Source: Sciscionella marina DSM 45152
GTDB taxonomy: Bacteria; Actinomycetota; Actinomycetes; Mycobacteriales; Pseudonocardiaceae
Assembly: GCF_000379465.1 (NCBI RefSeq)
Contig: NZ_KB905383.1
Location: 104,422-168,421 of the forward strand
Direction: 5' to 3'
DNA: 64,000 nucleotides
Notes under the pieces: model-generated
The model's input: only the letters and a program-made list of their open reading frames with translations
Databases searched by the model: none
What the model was told of the DNA's origin: nothing
In this document: piece by piece, positions 55,941 to 63,669 of the stretch
Numbering within the stretch: position 1 is the first letter of the stretch
Layout: the number at the start of each line of letters is the position of its first letter
Made by a program: the position numbers and the translations under genes

Positions 55941-57367
55941 GCGGACCGGACCTCGCTTGGTTCCTGGGGAACGACGGCTGCCGCGCTCGCGACGGCCCTG
56001 CGGCCGGTGGACAGGAGCGCGAGCATCACGATAGCCACGCCGATCGCGGCCATGATCCACCACGTCAGCCTGCTCGCATCGACGAAGCCGGCGCCGAACG
56101 GGCCGACGATGTTCGCGGTCACCACCGAACCGAGCACCGCGACCCCGAGCGAGGCGCCGACCTGCCTGCTCGTGGAGGCGACCGCGGCCGCGGTGCCCGC
56201 CTGCGCGCGCGGCATTCCGGAGACGGCCGCGTTCGTGATCGGCGCGTTGACCATGCCGAACCCGATGCCGAACAGCAGATAGGCCACGCCGAGGTAGAGC
56301 AGCGAGGTCTGGGTGCCGATCCCGGTGAGCATGAGTCCGCCGCCGAGGATGCTCGCGCCCGCGATGAGCAGCGGAATCCGCGGCCCGACGCTGCCGACGA
56401 TCCGGCCGGAAAGCGGTGCGAAGAGCGCGTTCGCCGCGGCCATCGGGATGGTGAGCAGCCCCGCGTGCAGCGCCGAGAATCCGCGCACCGACTGCAGGTA
56501 CATCATGTTGAGGAACAGGAACCCGGACAGGGCGGCGAACGCGCAGATGGCGATCAGCGTGGCCCCGGAGAACGGGATGCTGCGGAAGAACCGTGGATTG
56601 AGCAGCGGCTCGGTGATCCGGCGCTCGTAGCCGATCAGGAACACGAGCGCGGCGACGGCCACCGCGAAACAGCCGAGGATCAGCGGGCTCGTCCAGCCGG
56701 TGTGCGGACCCTCGATGATGCCGAAGGTCAGGCCGAGCAGCACGAGCATCACCGCGACCTGGCCGACCGGGTCGAGCCTGCGGGCGTACTGGGCGCGCGA
56801 CTCGGGCACGAACAGGGCGACGAGCACCACCGCGAGCGCGGCGATCGGGACGTTGATCCAGAACACCGAACGCCAGCTCACCGCGTCCACGAGCACCCCG
56901 CCGAGCACCGGACCGAGCGCCATGCTCAGCCCGATGACCCCGCCCCAGACGCCGATCGCGTTCGCCCGCTCCCGCGGATCCGTGAAGGTGTTCGTGATGA
57001 TCGACATGGCCACCGGGTTCAGCATCGAGCCACCGATGGCCTGCAGCGCACGGAACGCGATGAGCAGGCCGGTGTTCGGTGCGATTCCGCACAGCAGCGA
57101 GCCGATGCCGAACAGCACCAGGCCGATCTGGAAGGTGCGCTTGCGGCCCACCCGGTCGGCGACCGAACCGGAGAGCATCAGCAGGCTGGCGAGCACGATC
57201 GTGTAGGCGTCGATGGTCCACTGCAGGCTGGACAGCGAGGAACCGAGTTCGCGCTTGATGGACGGCAGCGCGAGGTTCACGATCGTGTTGTCCAGCCCGA
57301 CGATGAACAGGCTCATGCAGCAGATCGCGAGGATGAGTAGCCGCCGACGGCGCGAGAGCTCGCTCAA
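55937..57367 (-). CDS. MFS drug transporter, DHA2 (EmrB/QacA) type
   Basis: A 476-residue transporter with about 14 helices. The first helix LAICCMSLFIVGLDNTIVNL contains motif D1, GSVADRVGRKRTFQIGLVLF is motif A, and GPVLGGVLVDAVSWRSVFWI is motif C, which together identify the DHA2 proton-coupled drug exporters. A single long frame continues downstream into MarR with an ATGA junction. Regulation by the adjacent MarR gene is likely. Confidence 0.94.
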   Translation of the reverse strand: MSELSRRRRLLILAICCMSLFIVGLDNTIVNLALPSIKRELGSSLSSLQWTIDAYTIVLASLLMLSGSVADRVGRKRTFQIGLVLFGIGSLLCGIAPNTGLLIAFRALQAIGGSMLNPVAMSIITNTFTDPRERANAIGVWGGVIGLSMALGPVLGGVLVDAVSWRSVFWINVPIAALAVVLVALFVPESRAQYARRLDPVGQVAVMLVLLGLTFGIIEGPHTGWTSPLILGCFAVAVAALVFLIGYERRITEPLLNPRFFRSIPFSGATLIAICAFAALSGFLFLNMMYLQSVRGFSALHAGLLTIPMAAANALFAPLSGRIVGSVGPRIPLLIAGASILGGGLMLTGIGTQTSLLYLGVAYLLFGIGFGMVNAPITNAAVSGMPRAQAGTAAAVASTSRQVGASLGVAVLGSVVTANIVGPFGAGFVDASRLTWWIMAAIGVAIVMLALLSTGRRAVASAAAVVPQEPSEVRSA

Positions 57368-57381
57368 CCCGGCTCCAATCG

Positions 57382-57395
57382 TTGTAGTTCTACAA
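57382..57395. promoter_or_regulatory. Candidate MarR operator
   Basis: TTGTAG-TT-CTACAA is a perfect 6+2+6 palindrome 15 bp upstream of the pump ATG, and a third CTACAA half-site lies at 57407-57412. The surrounding AT-rich DNA is where the pump promoter must be, so binding would block it. Confidence 0.7.
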
Positions 57396-57500
57396 TCATT
57401 AACATGCTACAACTAACTGACCGTGTCGGCACTGTGTCCTGAGTAACCACGCTGGCCTGGGTGAACTTCGCTAGCGCTCAGCCCCGTGCGCGGCACGACT

Positions 57501-57533
57501 GTGTCCTCAGTTCGCCTCGCAAGCTCGGCTCAC
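57501..57533 (-). repeat. Repeat B, copy 3 (reversed)
   Basis: Read on the minus strand: GTGAGCCGAGCTTGCGAGGC then GAACTGAGGACAC. The bases beyond it (CAGTCGTGCCGCGCACG on the minus strand) look like a repeat A that has lost its centre, keeping only the outer ends. It is 50 bp before the ribokinase start. Confidence 0.7.
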
Positions 57534-57584
57534 GGGCCCACCTATGATCGTGAGGGCAATCCCGACGTGGCTGGAGACGATGAG

Positions 57585-58412
57585 ATGACCGGACGCGTGG
57601 CCGTACTCGGCTCGCTGAATATCGACCGCACGATGACCGTTGCGGAGCTACCCGGACCGGGGGAGACCGTGCTCAGCTCGCGGCTGATCACGCAACCGGG
57701 GGCGAAGGGGGCGAACCAGGCGGTCGCGGCGGCGCGGCTGGCCGATTCGGTGACGATGATCGGCAGGGTCGGCGGGGACGAGCCGGGCCGCCAGTCGCTG
57801 GAGGGGCTGCGCGCGAACGGGGTGGACGCGAGCGCGGTGCTGGTCACCGAGGGGGCGCAGACGGGCCAGGCGTTCATCACGGTGGACGCGAACGGGGAGA
57901 ACAGCATCGTGGTGGTCCCCGGCGCGAACGAGCTGGTGCGCCCGGAGGATCTGCCGACCGAGACGATCGCGCGCGCGGATGTGCTGGTCGCGCAGCTGGA
58001 GACGCCGCTGGAGACGGTGTTCACCGCGGTCCGGCTCGCCGCGGCGAACGGGGTGCGGGTGGTGCTCAACCCCTCGCCGGTCGCGGATGTGCCCGTGGAT
58101 GTGCTCGCCGCCGCGGATCCGGTGATCGTCAACGAACACGAGTTCGACGCGCTGCCCGAAGGCCTGTCCTCGGTGTGCCTGACCCTCGGTGCGCGCGGCG
58201 CCCAGTGGGGCAGCGCCAGTGCCACCCCGCCGCCGGTCGAGGTGGTGGACACGACCGGGGCCGGGGACTGCTTCGCGGGCACCCTCGCCGCGGCGCTCGC
58301 GAACGGGATGGATCAGGCGGGCGCGCTCGCGGCCGCGGTGCGGGCCAGCGCGGAGGCGACCACCTGGCACGGTGCCCAGCCGCCGATCGCGAACCCGCCT
58401 ACCGCCGGATGA
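57585..58412 (+). CDS. Ribokinase-like PfkB sugar kinase
   Basis: A 275-residue PfkB kinase. VAVLGSLNIDRTMTVAELPG is the substrate-binding start, TQPGAKGANQAVAAARLADS is PfkB signature 1, and VVDTTGAGDCFAGTLAAALA is signature 2 with the catalytic Asp. The arrangement fits ribokinase. The start is ATG 57585 or GTG 57567 (six codons earlier). No sugar transporter is next to it. It overlaps the converging trmB by 14 bp. Confidence 0.88.
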   Translation: MTGRVAVLGSLNIDRTMTVAELPGPGETVLSSRLITQPGAKGANQAVAAARLADSVTMIGRVGGDEPGRQSLEGLRANGVDASAVLVTEGAQTGQAFITVDANGENSIVVVPGANELVRPEDLPTETIARADVLVAQLETPLETVFTAVRLAAANGVRVVLNPSPVADVPVDVLAAADPVIVNEHEFDALPEGLSSVCLTLGARGAQWGSASATPPPVEVVDTTGAGDCFAGTLAAALANGMDQAGALAAAVRASAEATTWHGAQPPIANPPTAG

Positions 58413-59076
58413 ACATCAGGTCCCTGCTCGGCCTGCCCTCTTCCTCGGCGCGCCGCTCGAACTTGGTGCGCGGGCGCCATGCGGGCCGCGGGGCGTAGCC
58501 GGCGTGCTCGTTGCGCAGCAGCGGCTCGGCCGAGCACACCTCGAGCATCTGCTCGGCGTACTCGGCCCAGTCGGTCGCCAGGTGCAACCGTGCCCCGGGG
58601 GCCATCCGCGCGGCGAGCAGGGCGATGAACTCCGGCGCGACCAGCCGCCGCTTGTGGTGGCGTTTCTTCGGCCACGGATCCGGGTAGAAGATCCGCACCC
58701 CGGCGAGGAAATCCGCGGGCAGATGGTCGCGGACGAGCACCACGGCGTCGCCCCGGACCAGGCGGAGGTTCGTCACACCGAGGTTTTCCGCCCGTAACAT
58801 CAGCTGGGCGAGCCCCGGTGGGTAGACCTCGGCGACGAGGTAATTGCGCTCCGGCTCGGCGGCCGCGAGCGCGGAAGTCGCCTCGCCCATTCCGGAGCCG
58901 ATCTCGAGCAACACGGGCGCACTGCGGCCGAACCACCCCTCGAGTGCGGGCAGCTCGGCGAGGTCGCTGCCGATCCGCGGCCAGTCCCGGTCCCACGCCC
59001 GCTGCTGGCCGACGGTCATCCGGCCGCCGCGGTTGACGAAGCTGACGACGCCGCGGTGATACTCAAGCTCGCTCAC
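58399..59076 (-). CDS. trmB: tRNA (guanosine(46)-N7)-methyltransferase
   Basis: A 225-residue SAM-dependent tRNA methyltransferase. The SAM motif is LLEIGSGMGEATSALAAAEP, LVRGDAVVLVRDHLP follows, IFYPDPWPKKRHHKRRLVAP is the family signature, and TKFERRAEEEGRP is the tRNA-contacting end. It makes m7G46 in the variable loop. GTG 59076 (GTGAGCGAGCTTGAG) resembles repeat B, probably by chance. Convergent with the ribokinase gene. Confidence 0.95.
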   Translation of the reverse strand: MSELEYHRGVVSFVNRGGRMTVGQQRAWDRDWPRIGSDLAELPALEGWFGRSAPVLLEIGSGMGEATSALAAAEPERNYLVAEVYPPGLAQLMLRAENLGVTNLRLVRGDAVVLVRDHLPADFLAGVRIFYPDPWPKKRHHKRRLVAPEFIALLAARMAPGARLHLATDWAEYAEQMLEVCSAEPLLRNEHAGYAPRPAWRPRTKFERRAEEEGRPSRDLMFIRR

Positions 59077-59121
59077 GGGGCTACCTCGCTGGCGCTCGGT
59101 ATCGCCGTTCGCAGGGCTGCT

Positions 59122-59153
59122 GTGTCTATCGGTTCGCTCGCAAGCTCGCTCAC
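59122..59153 (-). repeat. Repeat B-like sequence, copy 4 (divergent)
   Basis: Minus-strand GTGAGCGAGCTTGCGAGC then GAACCGATAGACAC; it is clearly related to repeat B but with indels. It lies between trmB and the next minus-strand gene, 10 bp past that gene's stop. Confidence 0.5.
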
Positions 59154-59163
59154 GCTTCAGAAA

Positions 59164-59745
59164 CTACAGCTTCTCGATCCAGCCCAGATCGGCACGCAGT
59201 GCGAGTGTGCCGTGCACCGCGATCGGTTCCGGCGGTTGGGCACTGTCCTCGTGCGCGGGAAGCACATCGATCCAGTGCTCATGCCGGTTGGTGCACTGCA
59301 GGGTGGTCGGATTGGGTGCCCATTTCTCCGAGGGAAGGTATTCCCAATAGCCGTTCTCGCCCCACGGGGTATACACCCAGCCGGATCGGGCGAACAGCAG
59401 CTTCGCGATCCGGTCCTCGACCGCGAAGGCGTCCTCCCGGCTCGGGAACGCGCCGGTGGCCAGCGGTTCGAGCCACCAGGGCGCCTCGGTCTGCGGGTCC
59501 GCGGCCTTGCTCGCCAGGTAAAGGGCGAGCACCTGGTCCTCCTCCGCGGTGTGTACCCATGCCTTGCGTGCCTCGGCCGGATTCCGCGCGCGGGTGATCC
59601 TGCCGTTCACCGCGATCGCGCTCGACCACTCCAGTGCGGCGAGCGGTTCCACTCGAAGCGGTCCGGATTGCCGGGGCCCCGGCTGTCTCGGGACTTCGCT
59701 TCCAGTGGCCGGTTCCGGTTGTTCCAGCGCCGAACTCACGATCAA
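59164..59745 (-). CDS. Conserved hypothetical protein
   Basis: A 193-residue soluble protein. It has an N-terminal low-complexity stretch (EVPRQPGPRQSGPLRVEP), then WVHTAEEDQVLALYLASKAA and GWVYTPWGENGYWEYLPSE, an aromatic-rich pattern. I do not recognise the family. It is upstream of trmB on the same strand, separated by about 90 bp holding a repeat B-like sequence, so co-transcription is possible. Confidence 0.6.
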   Translation of the reverse strand: MIVSSALEQPEPATGSEVPRQPGPRQSGPLRVEPLAALEWSSAIAVNGRITRARNPAEARKAWVHTAEEDQVLALYLASKAADPQTEAPWWLEPLATGAFPSREDAFAVEDRIAKLLFARSGWVYTPWGENGYWEYLPSEKWAPNPTTLQCTNRHEHWIDVLPAHEDSAQPPEPIAVHGTLALRADLGWIEKL

Positions 59746-59932
59746 CTGTCACCTCCAGCAGCGTGATTGCGGCCAACGGGTCCTGGCCCCATCATCCACT
59801 GGAATCGGTGAAAAGTGCCGGGTGTTACCAGCGGTTTAACGCAATTTTCACGTCTCGCGGCCAGACGCCTTGTTCCATATTGCATGATGCGGGAGGTGTC
59901 CGCAGCCACCGATCGGGGCATGGGTGAGAACG

Positions 59933-59975
59933 AAAAAGAGGGTTGGACCATCCCCCGACGAATGGTCCAACCCTC
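59933..59975 (-). terminator. Rho-independent terminator of the ABC exporter operon
   Basis: Minus strand: a perfect 14-bp stem (GAGGGTTGGACCAT and complement) with a 10-base loop, followed by TTTTTCG (59937-59931). It is 55 bp past the ABC permease stop, and is the clearest intrinsic terminator in the window. Confidence 0.92.
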
Positions 59976-60029
59976 GGGCTGTTCGCCTGGCACACCGACC
60001 CCGAATCGGTGCAGTGGCGAACTTTTCGG

Positions 60030-60773
60030 TCAGGCGTCCCGCTTTTTCGCGACCCCGAGCGCGATGGCAAGCAGAACAACCGCGAAAGCAGCGAAGTAGG
60101 CGAGCGAAGCCCACGGGCTCAGTGTGATGTCGTCGGTGGGGAAGAAACCGACTCCGGGCCCGTCCGTGCTGAGGAATTTCTGTCCGACGTGGAACGGCAT
60201 CCAGGGGTGGATGTCCATGCCGACGTTCGGGATGACCTGGATGAGATTCTCCGCCATCAGCGTGTAGACCAGCAGCAGTGCGAGTGCGCCCGCGGTGTGC
60301 CGGATCAGGATGCCGACCGCGACCGCGAGGATCGCGCCGGCCGCGTAGATCAGCCCGGCGCCCGCGACCTGGCGCCAGTCGCCCGCGGTGCTCAGCGGGG
60401 CGGCACCGTCCCGCGCGAGCAGCTGCCCCGCGCCGAAGGAGGCGAAGGAGTAGACCTCACCGATGACGCCCGCGATGATCGCCACGGTCGCCGCCTTCGC
60501 ACCGAGCACCTTGACCCTGCTCGGCGCCGCCTGGAAGGTGGTGCGGATCGTTCCGGTGCGGTATTCGGTCGTGACCGAGAGCGTCGCGAGCACCATCACC
60601 ACGATGAGCCCGAACGGGATCCCGAGCTGGCTGCCCGAGATGGCGACCTCGTGATCCGCCTGCATCGCGTACACCGCCGCGAGTCCCACGGTGAGCCCGA
60701 GGGCGAGGATCGCGCACAGCCATGGCGCCCGCGTGGTGACCAGCTTGATGCGTTCGACTGCCATGAGTGTCAT
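60030..60773 (-). CDS. ABC transporter permease (drug/lantibiotic-type)
   Basis: A 247-residue membrane protein with six helices. MTLMAVERIKLVTTRAPWLC starts with a short cytoplasmic end; PFGLIVVMVLATLSVTTEYR then TGTIRTTFQAAPSR is the loop characteristic of ABC-2-like permeases, followed by four more helices and a KKRDA end. ATG 60773 overlaps the ATPase stop (ATGA). Together they form a two-component exporter of the BcrAB/NatAB kind. Confidence 0.85.
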   Translation of the reverse strand: MTLMAVERIKLVTTRAPWLCAILALGLTVGLAAVYAMQADHEVAISGSQLGIPFGLIVVMVLATLSVTTEYRTGTIRTTFQAAPSRVKVLGAKAATVAIIAGVIGEVYSFASFGAGQLLARDGAAPLSTAGDWRQVAGAGLIYAAGAILAVAVGILIRHTAGALALLLVYTLMAENLIQVIPNVGMDIHPWMPFHVGQKFLSTDGPGVGFFPTDDITLSPWASLAYFAAFAVVLLAIALGVAKKRDA

Positions 60774-61723
60774 CGGTTCGCCCCCTGGGCCGTCAGCTCC
60801 GGTGCCTGCTCGGCCGCGGAGTCGAGATGGGTGTGGAATTCGACGGCGTCGCCGGTCAGCTGCATGAAGGCCTGCTCGAGCGAGCCGCGCTGCGTGGTCA
60901 GCTCGTGCAGCGGGATCCCGTTGGCCGCGGCCAGATCGCCGATATGTTCGGTGGTCGCCGCGCGTACCAGCAGCGTGCCGTCCACGTAGTCGACCGGGTG
61001 CCCCTTGCCGAGAAGCAGCTGGCGCAGCGCGTCCAGCCGCGGGGAACGCACCCGCACCGTGGATTCGCTCGCTTGGTCGATGAACGCGCTCGTGGAGGTC
61101 TGCGCGATCAGCTTGCCCTTGCCGACCACCACGAGTTCCTCGGCGGTCTGCGCCATTTCGGAGAGCAGGTGGCTGGAGACGAGCACGGTGCGGCCTTCGG
61201 CGGCGAGCCGCTGCATGAACTGACGGATCCACAGGATGCCCTCCGGGTCGAGCCCGTTCACCGGCTCGTCGAACAGCAGGATTCCCGGATCACCGAGCAG
61301 TGCGCCCGCGATACCGAGCCGCTGCGACATACCGAGCGAGAACCCGCCCGCCCGCTTGTTCTGCACCGAGGTGAGCCCGACCTGTTCGAGCACCTCGTCC
61401 ACTCGCCTGGTGGGGATCCGGTTGGATTTCGCCATCCAGAGCAGATGATTGCGCGCGGAACGGTTCGGGTGCACCCAGCTCGCCTCGAGCAGCGCGCCGA
61501 CCGAACGGAGCGGCTCACGCAGCTCGGCGTAGCGCTTCCCGTCGATGAGTACCTGCCCGCGCGTCGGATTGTCCAGGCCGAGGATCATGCGCATCGTCGT
61601 GGATTTGCCCGCCCCGTTCGGCCCGAGGAATCCGGTGACGTGACCGGGGCGGACCGTGAAGGAAAGGTCGTCGACGGCGAGCACGCTGCCGTACCGTTTG
61701 GTGAGGCCGACTGCCTCGATCAT
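60770..61723 (-). CDS. ABC transporter ATP-binding protein (BcrA-type)
   Basis: A 317-residue ATPase starting MIEAVGLTKRYGSVLAVDDL. Walker A is GPNGAGKST, the signature region is FSLGMSQRLGIAGAL, Walker B is ILLFDEPVNGLDPEG and the H-loop SSHLLSEMAQ. A roughly 90-residue C-terminal domain follows, as in BcrA/CcmA-type exporters. ATG 61723 has a GAGGGAG site. It is divergent from a TetR gene 205 bp away that likely controls it. Confidence 0.92.
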   Translation of the reverse strand: MIEAVGLTKRYGSVLAVDDLSFTVRPGHVTGFLGPNGAGKSTTMRMILGLDNPTRGQVLIDGKRYAELREPLRSVGALLEASWVHPNRSARNHLLWMAKSNRIPTRRVDEVLEQVGLTSVQNKRAGGFSLGMSQRLGIAGALLGDPGILLFDEPVNGLDPEGILWIRQFMQRLAAEGRTVLVSSHLLSEMAQTAEELVVVGKGKLIAQTSTSAFIDQASESTVRVRSPRLDALRQLLLGKGHPVDYVDGTLLVRAATTEHIGDLAAANGIPLHELTTQRGSLEQAFMQLTGDAVEFHTHLDSAAEQAPELTAQGANR

Positions 61724-61902
61724 GGTTTCTCCCTCGTATAGCCGTGCTCTTGCTGACCGATACCTTGCCCGGCGCCTGCGCCTTCGCGCGTCATCCCAGG
61801 GTGCCCTTCTCGGGTCAGCCTCTGGTCGTAGTCTCGCGGGTGTTCGCGGTGACCACCATCGGGTATTCCCCTGATCCTGACCCTGAGGTGTCCTTGCCCC
61901 CG

Positions 61903-61924
61903 TTAATGAACAGTGCTTCAATAA
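61903..61924. promoter_or_regulatory. Candidate TetR operator before the exporter regulator
   Basis: TTAATGAA-CAGTGC-TTCAATAA is a 22-bp near-palindrome ending 4 bp before the TetR GTG. This position suits direct autorepression; whether it also represses the divergent exporter, whose start is 180 bp away, is less clear. Confidence 0.6.
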
Positions 61925-61928
61925 CTGG

Positions 61929-62516
61929 GTGGCACGGCCGAGGAAGATCACCGATGAGGCATTGCAGGAAGCGACATCGCGGGCCATCGAAGAACTCGGT
62001 CCCGGGTTCACCATCGCGGATGTGGCCGAACGCGCCGGGGTTTCGGTCGGCACCGTCGCGGGACGGTTCGGCTCGAAGGCGGGACTGTTGCGCGCCCTGA
62101 TGCTTGCCGCGCAGGACAAGGCGGCCAGCGGAATACGGGACCGGGCGCGCGAGGCAGGTGGTGGTCACGCCGGGCTGCGGGCCGCGCTGCTCGGCTGGTT
62201 TCCCGCCATGTCACCGGATGTGGCCGCGAACAACGTCGCCGCGCTCGGTGCCGACCTCACCGACCGGGAACTGCGCGCACTGCTCGGGAAACTGTTCTCC
62301 GCCGTGGAGAAGGAAATCCGCACCCTGGTGCGCGCCGCCGAACTGCCGTCGGCGCCCAGCCCGGCCCGCGCGGCGCGGGTACTCACCGGACTGGTCAACG
62401 GCAGCGTGCTCGCCTGGTCGGTGCAACCGAAAGGAGCGCTCACCACCAGGGTGGCCGGAGATCTCGATGCCGTGCTCGAGGCATGGCGCCAACCCGTCAC
62501 CGAGAAAGGGGACTGA
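61929..62516 (+). CDS. TetR-family transcriptional regulator
   Basis: A 195-residue regulator. ARPRKITDEALQEATSRAIE and DVAERAGVSVGTVAGRFGSK are the helix-turn-helix (about residues 2-50); the rest is the helical ligand domain (GWFPAMSPDVAANNVAALGA). GTG 61929 immediately follows the operator-like palindrome. It is co-transcribed with the PPOX protein (TGATG overlap) and divergent from the ABC exporter, the usual layout for a TetR-controlled efflux system. Confidence 0.9.
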   Translation: MARPRKITDEALQEATSRAIEELGPGFTIADVAERAGVSVGTVAGRFGSKAGLLRALMLAAQDKAASGIRDRAREAGGGHAGLRAALLGWFPAMSPDVAANNVAALGADLTDRELRALLGKLFSAVEKEIRTLVRAAELPSAPSPARAARVLTGLVNGSVLAWSVQPKGALTTRVAGDLDAVLEAWRQPVTEKGD

Positions 62517-62998
62517 TGTCCTGGTCGATTCTGCGCGCGCAGGCACCCGAACACGCCGAGCGGATCGAGAACGCGCTCACCGCGCAGCAACACACGATTC
62601 TGGCCACCGTTCGCGCGGACGGTTCTCCGCGAGTCAGTGGAATGGAGCTCGATTTCTTCGAGGGGGAACTGTATTTCGGCAGCATGCCGGGTGCGTGGAA
62701 AGGGCGCGATCTCGACCGGGATCCGCGATTCGCGCTGCACAATTGCAGCACTCTGGAGGGGGAAATGACCATCGGGGACGCGAAGATCGCCGGGACCGCG
62801 CGGCGGATCACCGATTCCGCGGTGCTCGACCGGTTCGCCGCCTGGCTGCGCGAGGAACAGGAGTTCGATCCCTCGACCGGGTTCGACCTGTTCGGTACCG
62901 AACTCACCGAGGCCGTACTCATCCGGGTGGTCGGGGACGAGCTGGTCTTCGACATCTGGAAACCCGGCGAGGGCGTGCGCCAGACACAGCGGCGGTGA
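62516..62998 (+). CDS. Pyridoxamine 5'-phosphate oxidase-family flavoprotein
   Basis: A 160-residue split-barrel FMN/F420-binding protein. TILATVRADGSPRVSGMELD is the cofactor-side hairpin, and ELYFGSMPGAWKGRDLDRDP and FALHNCSTLEGEMTIGDAKI are the next strands. It might modify a compound handled by the neighbouring exporter, which would explain its place beside the TetR gene. Substrate unknown. Confidence 0.85.
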   Translation: MSWSILRAQAPEHAERIENALTAQQHTILATVRADGSPRVSGMELDFFEGELYFGSMPGAWKGRDLDRDPRFALHNCSTLEGEMTIGDAKIAGTARRITDSAVLDRFAAWLREEQEFDPSTGFDLFGTELTEAVLIRVVGDELVFDIWKPGEGVRQTQRR

Positions 62999-63002
62999 CC
63001 GG

Positions 63003-63665
63003 TCAGGCTTCGCCGGGGGAGACCAGCCCGGTCTCGTAGGCGAGCACCACCGCCTGCACTCGGTCGCGCACCTCCAGCTTCGCGAGGATGCGGCCGACGT
63101 GGGTCTTCACCGTCGCCTCGGAGAGGAACAGCTTCCCGGCGATCTCGGTGTTCGAGAGCCCCTTCGCGATCAGCACCAGAACCTCGCGCTCGCGTTCGGT
63201 GAGCTCCTCCAGGATCGTGGCGTCCCGCAGTTCACCGGGTGCCCCGGAGAGGAACCGGCCGAGCAGCCGCTTGGTGACCTTCGGCGACACGACCGCGTCC
63301 CCGCTGGCCACCGCGCGCAGCCCGGAGAGCAGATCACCCGGCTGCGAGTCCTTGAGCAGGAACCCGCTCGCCCCGGCCCGCAGCGCGGAGAGCGCGTACT
63401 CGTCCAGGTCGAACGTGGTCATCACGAGCACCTTCGCGGTGCCGGCCGCCACGATCTGCTCGGTGGCCTCCACGCCGTTGAGCACCGGCATGCGCACATC
63501 CATGAGCACCACATCGGGCCGGAGTTCGGCGGCCTTCTCGATCGCGGCCTGCCCGTCCTCGGCCTCACCGACGACGTCCATGTCCTCCTGGGCGCCGAGC
63601 ACCATCCGGAAGCCCATCCGCATGAGTTCCTGGTCGTCCACCAAAAGCACCCTGATCACGCGCAT
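63003..63665 (-). CDS. NarL/LuxR-family response regulator
   Basis: A 220-residue response regulator. The receiver has LLVDDQELMRMGF, the phosphoacceptor Asp in VVLMDVRMPVLNG, Thr in VLVMTTFDLDEYA and Lys in GFLLKDSQPGD. The LuxR helix-turn-helix is in LTEREREVLVLIAKGLSNTE and FLSEATVKTHVGRIL. A histidine kinase would normally lie just upstream (to the right), but an insertion element starts there instead, so the partner may be displaced or cut. Start ATG 63665. Confidence 0.93.
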   Translation of the reverse strand: MRVIRVLLVDDQELMRMGFRMVLGAQEDMDVVGEAEDGQAAIEKAAELRPDVVLMDVRMPVLNGVEATEQIVAAGTAKVLVMTTFDLDEYALSALRAGASGFLLKDSQPGDLLSGLRAVASGDAVVSPKVTKRLLGRFLSGAPGELRDATILEELTEREREVLVLIAKGLSNTEIAGKLFLSEATVKTHVGRILAKLEVRDRVQAVVLAYETGLVSPGEA

Positions 63666-63669
63666 ACCC

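Noticed and set aside
55542..57221. A single 559-residue fused protein covering the MFS gene antisense frame and MarR
   Set aside because: The first 427 codons are the out-of-frame shadow of the MFS pump; only the last 132 codons encode MarR, starting at the ATGA junction.
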